This document shows positions 59,641 to 64,000 of a DNA stretch of 64,000 nucleotides, piece by piece (within the stretch, counting starts at the first letter, position 1; every line of letters begins with the position of its first letter). Both the position numbers and the translations under genes were made by a program. This DNA is from Deltaproteobacteria bacterium (GTDB taxonomy: Bacteria > Myxococcota > Kuafuiibacteriia > Kuafuiibacteriales > Kuafuiibacteriaceae), in contig JACKEN010000005.1 in assembly GCA_020632995.1 (NCBI GenBank), positions 372,001 through 436,000 of the forward strand. Reading direction: 5' to 3'. Under the pieces are notes generated by a model. That model had not been told where the DNA came from and did no database searches. It worked only from the letters and a program-made list of their open reading frames with translations.

Positions 59641-61068
59641 CTACCGCAGACATTCTCGCTGGGGCGGGCGCTCGAGCGACAGGTAGGCGTAGGGCAGGTT
59701 GCCCTCGTCCGCCGAGAGCACGAAGATCCCGGTGGGCCCGCTCGGCACCAGGCGCCGCGGGTTCACGATGTCGAGGCTCACCGCGGGGCAGGCCCCGACC
59801 TCGGGCAGCACCTGGCCCACCACCAGGGTCGGGTAGCCGCCGAAGACGGCCAGGCCGTCGGCGCCGACCGCCCTCATGTACGCCACCGTGGCTTCGCCCT
59901 TCTCGCGGATCGCCGTCCACCCCGCCGCGCCGTCGAGGTAGATGCCCCCCGCGTTGTCGGCGACCATCAGGCCGCGGTCGGTCACGTTCTCCACCTTGTT
60001 GGCCCGGGTCCCGCCGAAGGCCTCATCCGTGACCTGGCCGTCCCTCAGCCTCAGCACCCGCAGATCGCCCGAGAACCCGGCCGCGACCACGTGCCCGGGG
60101 CCGACCCAGGCCACGCTGAGGCGATCCTGCTGGGCGTCCGGTAGCTCGCGCCGGACCACCCGCACCCAGTGGTCGCCCTCGAGTCGGTAGAGGGTCCGCA
60201 CGGCGGGGAAGTTCGGGAAGATGCCGCCGAGCAAGGCGGTCTCGGTCGCCATGTAGAGCTCGCTGCCGTCCGGCGCGCCGAGCAGGATGAGCCCGTCGGG
60301 GAGCGGGTCGATCACCGTGCTCGTCACCACCTGGAACCCGACGTCGGGGTGGCCGAGGAGGAGCTGCTCGCGGGTCGCGAGCCAGAGCTGGCCGTCACTT
60401 CGGGCGAGGCCGCCGAGGAGGGGGCCCCACGCGTTGAGCTCGGGGAGCTGCTCGGCGCTGTCGCCCTGGATCCTCAGGGCGTCGTAGCCGGTGGTGGTGG
60501 TGGCCGTGATGTCCACGTGGAAGGTCACCCCGACCAGGAACGCGTCGTTCCCCAGCGGGACCGTGGCGCGGGACCGCACCCGATCCACGGTCGCGAGCTG
60601 CACGCTCCGGCGCTTGGCCACCCAGGTGGCCTGGATGCGCCTGCAGACCGAGTCGGTCGGGACCTCCACCCGTGACAGGACGTCCTGCACCTCCTGGGGG
60701 AGCTCGCCCTCCGCCCACGCCCCCACGGTGTCGCGGAGCGGCAGCACGTGCACCGCCGACGGCACCGGGAGCACCCGGAGCTCCGGCGCGGTGGCCCGCA
60801 AGGACACCGGCCCGGCGGCCAGGTCCAGCGCGTCGAGGCCGCACCCGAAGCTGACGAGGTAGAGCGTGCTGTCCTGCGCGCGGGCGAAGGTCGGGAGCGT
60901 GGGCTGCGCCGGATCCAGCGCGACGACGAACGCGGGGGCGCCGTCGACCATGTGGATGAGCAGCGCGCTCGCGGCGGCGCCGAGCGGGGGCGGCGGCAGG
61001 GCCTCGGTCGGGTGGCACCCCGCGAGCAGCCCGAGGGCACCGGCGATGGCGACGACGCCACGAGTCAT
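59641..61068 (-). CDS. Lipoprotein, probable beta-propeller
   Basis: This 475-residue protein has a lipobox LLAGC (cysteine 18) and, from about residue 35, repeated strand-rich blocks with LYLVSFGCGLDALDL, QLWLATREQLLLG, SELYMATETALLGG, GHVVAAGFSGDLRVL, GIYLDGAAGWTAI and GIFVLSADEGNLPYAYL. The regular spacing suggests a seven- or eight-bladed propeller, but no family is certain. TAGAGT (61082-61077) is eight bases before the ATG. It probably sits on the outer membrane. Confidence 0.6.
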   Translation of the reverse strand: MTRGVVAIAGALGLLAGCHPTEALPPPPLGAAASALLIHMVDGAPAFVVALDPAQPTLPTFARAQDSTLYLVSFGCGLDALDLAAGPVSLRATAPELRVLPVPSAVHVLPLRDTVGAWAEGELPQEVQDVLSRVEVPTDSVCRRIQATWVAKRRSVQLATVDRVRSRATVPLGNDAFLVGVTFHVDITATTTTGYDALRIQGDSAEQLPELNAWGPLLGGLARSDGQLWLATREQLLLGHPDVGFQVVTSTVIDPLPDGLILLGAPDGSELYMATETALLGGIFPNFPAVRTLYRLEGDHWVRVVRRELPDAQQDRLSVAWVGPGHVVAAGFSGDLRVLRLRDGQVTDEAFGGTRANKVENVTDRGLMVADNAGGIYLDGAAGWTAIREKGEATVAYMRAVGADGLAVFGGYPTLVVGQVLPEVGACPAVSLDIVNPRRLVPSGPTGIFVLSADEGNLPYAYLSLERPPQRECLR

Positions 61069-61154
61069 GGGCCGGCACTCTACCCGGCGTGGCCCGGGCG
61101 CGCACCTGCCGCCGTTGACACCCCGCCCGGCATGGGGTCACGTCCCCCCGTCGC

Positions 61155-61532
61155 ATGGACTACAACGCGTACAAGCTCGTTCACGTGGTGGGGCTCCTGC
61201 TCCTGTTCGCCTCCCTGGGCGGGCTGGCGGTGCTCGGGGGCCTCGGCACCGACCCCGCGCGCTCGAAGCCGTTCAAGGCGGTCCTCAACGCCTTCCATGG
61301 CCTGGGCCTCGTGGTCCTGCTCGTGGCCGGCTTCGGGCTGCTCGCCAAGCTCGACATGAGCGCGCCCGACAAGTGGGGCGGCTGGGTCTACGCGAAGATC
61401 GTGCTTTGGGTGGTGTTCGGGGCGGCGGTGGTGCCCCTGAAGCGCGCGCCGTCGCTGGCCCGGCTGTGGCTGCTGCTCCTGGTGGGCCTGGGCTGCGCTG
61501 CAGGCTGGCTTGCCTTGATGAAGCCGTTCTGA
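61155..61532 (+). CDS. Small four-helix membrane protein
   Basis: This 125-residue protein has four hydrophobic helices and a conserved-looking first helix with histidine (YKLVHVVGLLLLFASLGGL), plus AFHGLGLVVLLVAGFG and WVYAKIVLWVVFGA. Histidines in helices 1 and 2 resemble the haem- or copper-binding small membrane proteins of the CopD/DUF2269 type, but I cannot assign a family. TTGACA (61115-61120) lies upstream without a clear -10. It converges on the next gene with one base between stops. Confidence 0.55.
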   Translation: MDYNAYKLVHVVGLLLLFASLGGLAVLGGLGTDPARSKPFKAVLNAFHGLGLVVLLVAGFGLLAKLDMSAPDKWGGWVYAKIVLWVVFGAAVVPLKRAPSLARLWLLLLVGLGCAAGWLALMKPF

Positions 61533-61533
61533 G

Positions 61534-62523
61534 CTACGGAGTGGTGTAGCTGTCGAGGGTCCGCATGTACTGGGCCCGCTCGAACGACGCCGCGTCCTGG
61601 GCGTTGTGCTGGCTCATGCTCCCTCGCAAGCTGGCGAGGTCCGTGTCGTGGGCGTTGAGCCACGCCGCCATCCCCCGCTGGATGATGCGGATCTGCTCCA
61701 CCCCCTGCCGCAGGAGCACCGAGCAGAGCTGCACGGTGTCCGCCCCTACCGCCACCATCTTCAAGGCGTCGTGGGCGTTGTGCACCCCGGAGGAGGCGCT
61801 GAGGCTCAGCTTCAGGCGGTCCCGCAGGATCCCGATCCAGCGCAGCGGGAGCCGGGCCTCGTCTGCGTGTGAGAGGGTGATGCGCGGCTTCACCGTCCTG
61901 TGCTCGAGGTCCACGTCGGGCTGGTAGAAGCGGTTGAAGAGCACCAGGCCGTCCGCCCCCGCCTCCTCGAAGCGCTGCGCGGAGTAGACGAGGTTGCTGA
62001 AGAACGGGTTGAGCTTCACCGCGACGGGGATCGCGACCTCGCGCCGCACCGAGCGCACCGCCTCGTAGTAGGCGTCCTCGAGGGCGCGGGGCTCGAGCTC
62101 CGGATCCGTCGGCACGTAGTAGAGGTTCAGCTCGATCGCGCTCGCCCCCGCCTGCTCCACCAGCTTCGCGTACTGCGTCCACTGGCGCCGAGGCGAGCCG
62201 TTGAGCGAGGCGACCACCGGGATCCCCACCGCCGCGCGCGCCTTGCGGATGTGCTCGAGGTAGCCGAGCGGGCCCATCTGGATGCGGCCGTGGTCGGGCA
62301 TGGTGGCCAGCGCCCGGGCCTTGCCCCCGCCGCCCGCCAACAGATCGTTGAGCTCCGCCTTGCTGAGGGTGAGCTGCTCCTCGAAGAGCGAGAAGAGCAC
62401 CACCGCCCCCGCCCCCGCGTCCTCCATGGCCTTGATCTCGTCGATGCGCTCGGTGAGGGGGTTCGCCCCCACCACGAGCGGCGAGCTCAGCTCCAGGCCC
62501 AGGTACGACGTCTCCATCTTCAT
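61534..62523 (-). CDS. Dihydroorotate dehydrogenase-like FMN protein
   Basis: This 329-residue TIM-barrel protein matches the dihydroorotate dehydrogenase-like group: METSYLGLELSSPLVVGANPL, PVVASLNGSPRRQWTQYAKL, ASAIELNLYYVP, IPVAVKLNPFFSNL, and the phosphate-binding end of the barrel SSGVHNAHDALKMVAVGADTVQLCSVLL. These proteins bind FMN and lack parts of the PyrD substrate site; in other genomes they often sit beside pyruvate:ferredoxin oxidoreductase genes, absent here. The reaction is uncertain. Confidence 0.82.
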   Translation of the reverse strand: MKMETSYLGLELSSPLVVGANPLTERIDEIKAMEDAGAGAVVLFSLFEEQLTLSKAELNDLLAGGGGKARALATMPDHGRIQMGPLGYLEHIRKARAAVGIPVVASLNGSPRRQWTQYAKLVEQAGASAIELNLYYVPTDPELEPRALEDAYYEAVRSVRREVAIPVAVKLNPFFSNLVYSAQRFEEAGADGLVLFNRFYQPDVDLEHRTVKPRITLSHADEARLPLRWIGILRDRLKLSLSASSGVHNAHDALKMVAVGADTVQLCSVLLRQGVEQIRIIQRGMAAWLNAHDTDLASLRGSMSQHNAQDAASFERAQYMRTLDSYTTP

Positions 62524-62688
62524 CCCGCCTCACCTCCGCAAGGTACGTGCCGCGCTCCCCCATCAGAGGGTTCCGCCGACCCCGCTACCGTGACGTAGCG
62601 TACCCCGTCCGGCCGAAACGGTCACGCCGGCCCGGGCTCGGTCATCCGCGCCCGTGGCCCGCCGGGGCGTCCGTGGTACCGTGGCCGG

Positions 62689-63242
62689 ATGCAACCCAGG
62701 TTTCGAGGGGTGATCTCCGTCGCCGCGCGCTCTGGCTGGCCGCGTGCGGCTCGAGCGGCCCCGGCACCACCGAAGACCCGGACTCCGGCGTGGTCGCGGG
62801 CCAGGACGCCGCCACCCCCACGGTCGAGATCGGCACCGGGGTCGACGCCTTCGAGTCCATCGTCGAGGACCAGGTCCTCGAGCTCCGGGTGGGCCCCCAG
62901 GGCGGCGGTCGCTTCGAGGGCTACCACATCTTCTCCGCCGTGAAGGTCGACGGCTACGACCCGGTGAACCTGCTCGCCACCTTCCAGATCCTCTCCGAGG
63001 ACCGGCAGGTGCAGGCCGAGCAGGCGCGCCAGTTCCCGCGGCTGCAGCCCGACGGCGAGGCCTACGTGGCCTTCGCGGTGGCGCCGCGCCTGATGGACTG
63101 CTGCGTGGTGGAGGACGCGACGATCTACCTGCGGGTGGAGGTGCGCGACCAGAACGGCCTCACCGGGAGCGACGAGCGGCGGGTCCACACCAGCGCCCTG
63201 TGCGAGGATCAGGAGCAGCCGGGGACCAGCGTCTGCGATTGA
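62689..63242 (+). CDS. Small lipoprotein with a frame break in its signal peptide
   Basis: ATG 62689 (TACCGT six bases upstream) begins MQPRFRGVISVA, a good start for a signal peptide, but the hydrophobic end and lipobox (ALWLAACGSS) lie in another frame; the shift is near 62720-62732. Past that point the frame encodes a 150-residue domain with strands (GYHIFSAVKVDGYDPVNLLA, ATIYLRVEVRDQNGLTG) and three cysteines. I recognise no family. An indel error is likely. It ends six bases from the convergent gene. Confidence 0.5.
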
Positions 63243-63248
63243 GGGCTG

Positions 63249-64000
63249 TCAACCGCACTTGCGGGCGTCGGGCTCGGCGCAGTCCTGACGACCCGAGCGC
63301 CAGCAGGTGAGCCCGCTGAAGGTCGGGGTCAGCTCCATCCACTGCATCGTGCCGTAGTCGAGGAGCCAGCTGTCGTTGACCAGGCCGCAGTCGGTGCGGC
63401 CGCCGTACATGAAGGCCCTCGCGCCGCCCCCCACGAAGACCTGGGACTCGCGCCGCTCCGGGCTCATCGGGTCGAACGTGGCGAAGTCCGACGCGAAGTC
63501 GCAGAACCCGAACTGCTCGCAGATCCCGCGGAAGGTGTCGCAGGTCCGGGTGCTGGGGCAGTCCGCGTCGGTGGTGCAGGCCACCGGGTTCAGCTCGTCC
63601 CCCGCCGTCACGCGGCTCCACGAGCCGCCCTCGATCGAGAAGGTCCACAGGTCGTTCTCGTTGCCGAGATCGGTGCCGTCGTGGCCGCCGAAGAGCACGA
63701 GCCGGTCCCCGGCCTCGTCATCGTGACCAGGCCGCCCTTGATGCGGGTGGCGGGGTGTTGCAAGTCCCGTTGACACACGGCGCGCCGCCACAGGCCGCGT
63801 CGTTGCGGCAGGTCGGGGCGTCCGGGACCTTGCTCCAGGTCTCGGTGGCCAGATCGAGCGACCACAGGTCGTTGAAGAAGTCGTCGGCGGTGGTGAAGGA
63901 GTCCACGCCGCCGCCGCCGAAGACCCACAGCCGGTTGCGCTTGGTGTCGAGCGCGCTCACGTGGAACAGGCGCGGGGTGGGCTGGCTGCCCCCTTGGGCG
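63249..64000 (-). pseudogene. Kelch-type beta-propeller protein, partial and frame-disrupted
   Basis: The gene enters from the right edge. Kelch-like blades are seen: PTPRLFHVSALDTKRNRLWV, FGGGG, FFNDLWSLDLATETWSKVP, then RLVLFGGHDG and NDLWTFSIEGGSWSRV, and MYGGRTDCGLVNDSWLLDY. Between blades are cysteine-rich inserts (CRNDAACGGAPCVNGTCN; CTTDADCPSTRTCD) as in many myxobacterial surface proteins. Between about 63715 and 63760 the frame changes twice within some 40 bases. The C terminus ends DARKCG. Confidence 0.6.

Overview
The window (GC-rich, roughly 70% GC judged by eye) looks like chromosomal DNA of a myxobacterium-like member of the Myxococcota. The signs are many lipoproteins, a long MopE-repeat surface protein ending in a MYXO-CTERM-like tail, a tail-anchored Ser/Thr kinase, a PATAN/TPR protein, PEGA and PilZ-like proteins, and VCBS-repeat and parallel beta-helix surface proteins. 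No phage, transposon, CRISPR array or rRNA operon was seen.

Layout. 0-5 kb: a TSUP transporter end diverging from a LysR regulator, then tetR, a SnoaL-like gene coupled to an AraC regulator, and a long acyl-CoA dehydrogenase whose promoter/operator is nearly a copy of the tetR one. 5-10 kb: a beta-helix lipoprotein, a DUF763 + DUF6939-like pair and a lytic transglycosylase. 10-16 kb: argS diverging from mrp-hisS, then an O-antigen-ligase-like protein. 16-26 kb: envelope proteins, including a 1820-residue open frame joining a MopE/MYXO-CTERM protein to a von Willebrand A lipoprotein. 26-34 kb: kinase, hydrolase-fold lipoprotein, DsbD-alpha-like lipoprotein, and a 1535-residue repeat lipoprotein coupled to ruvX. 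34-40 kb: a minus-strand operon of a CetZ/FtsZ-like tubulin-family GTPase, a HEAT-like protein, a DUF493 protein and a nitroreductase, diverging from greB, followed by a PilZ-like gene and a broken gene. 40.4-41 kb: a small gene with promoter and terminator, then three tandem tRNA genes, two of them structurally odd. 41-50 kb: OB-fold lipoprotein, fatty-acid-hydroxylase-like protein, GNAT, slyD, frame-broken rlmJ, valS, amidohydrolase. 50-64 kb: CUB/Kazal lipoprotein, pseudokinase-PEGA protein, VCBS protein, malQ, rpiA, a small membrane protein, a dihydroorotate-dehydrogenase-like protein and a kelch-type protein running off the end.

Three signals cut across the genes. (1) Nineteen exact copies of GCAA-N6-TTGC lie dispersed inside coding sequence on both strands, written with codons that look uncommon here; a hand estimate expects fewer than one by chance. 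(2) About a dozen genes have a TAGAnT-like -10 element only 6-12 bases before the start codon, suggesting widespread leaderless transcription. (3) Several genes in the second half carry frame breaks, some at G/C runs, which may be assembly errors rather than real pseudogenes.
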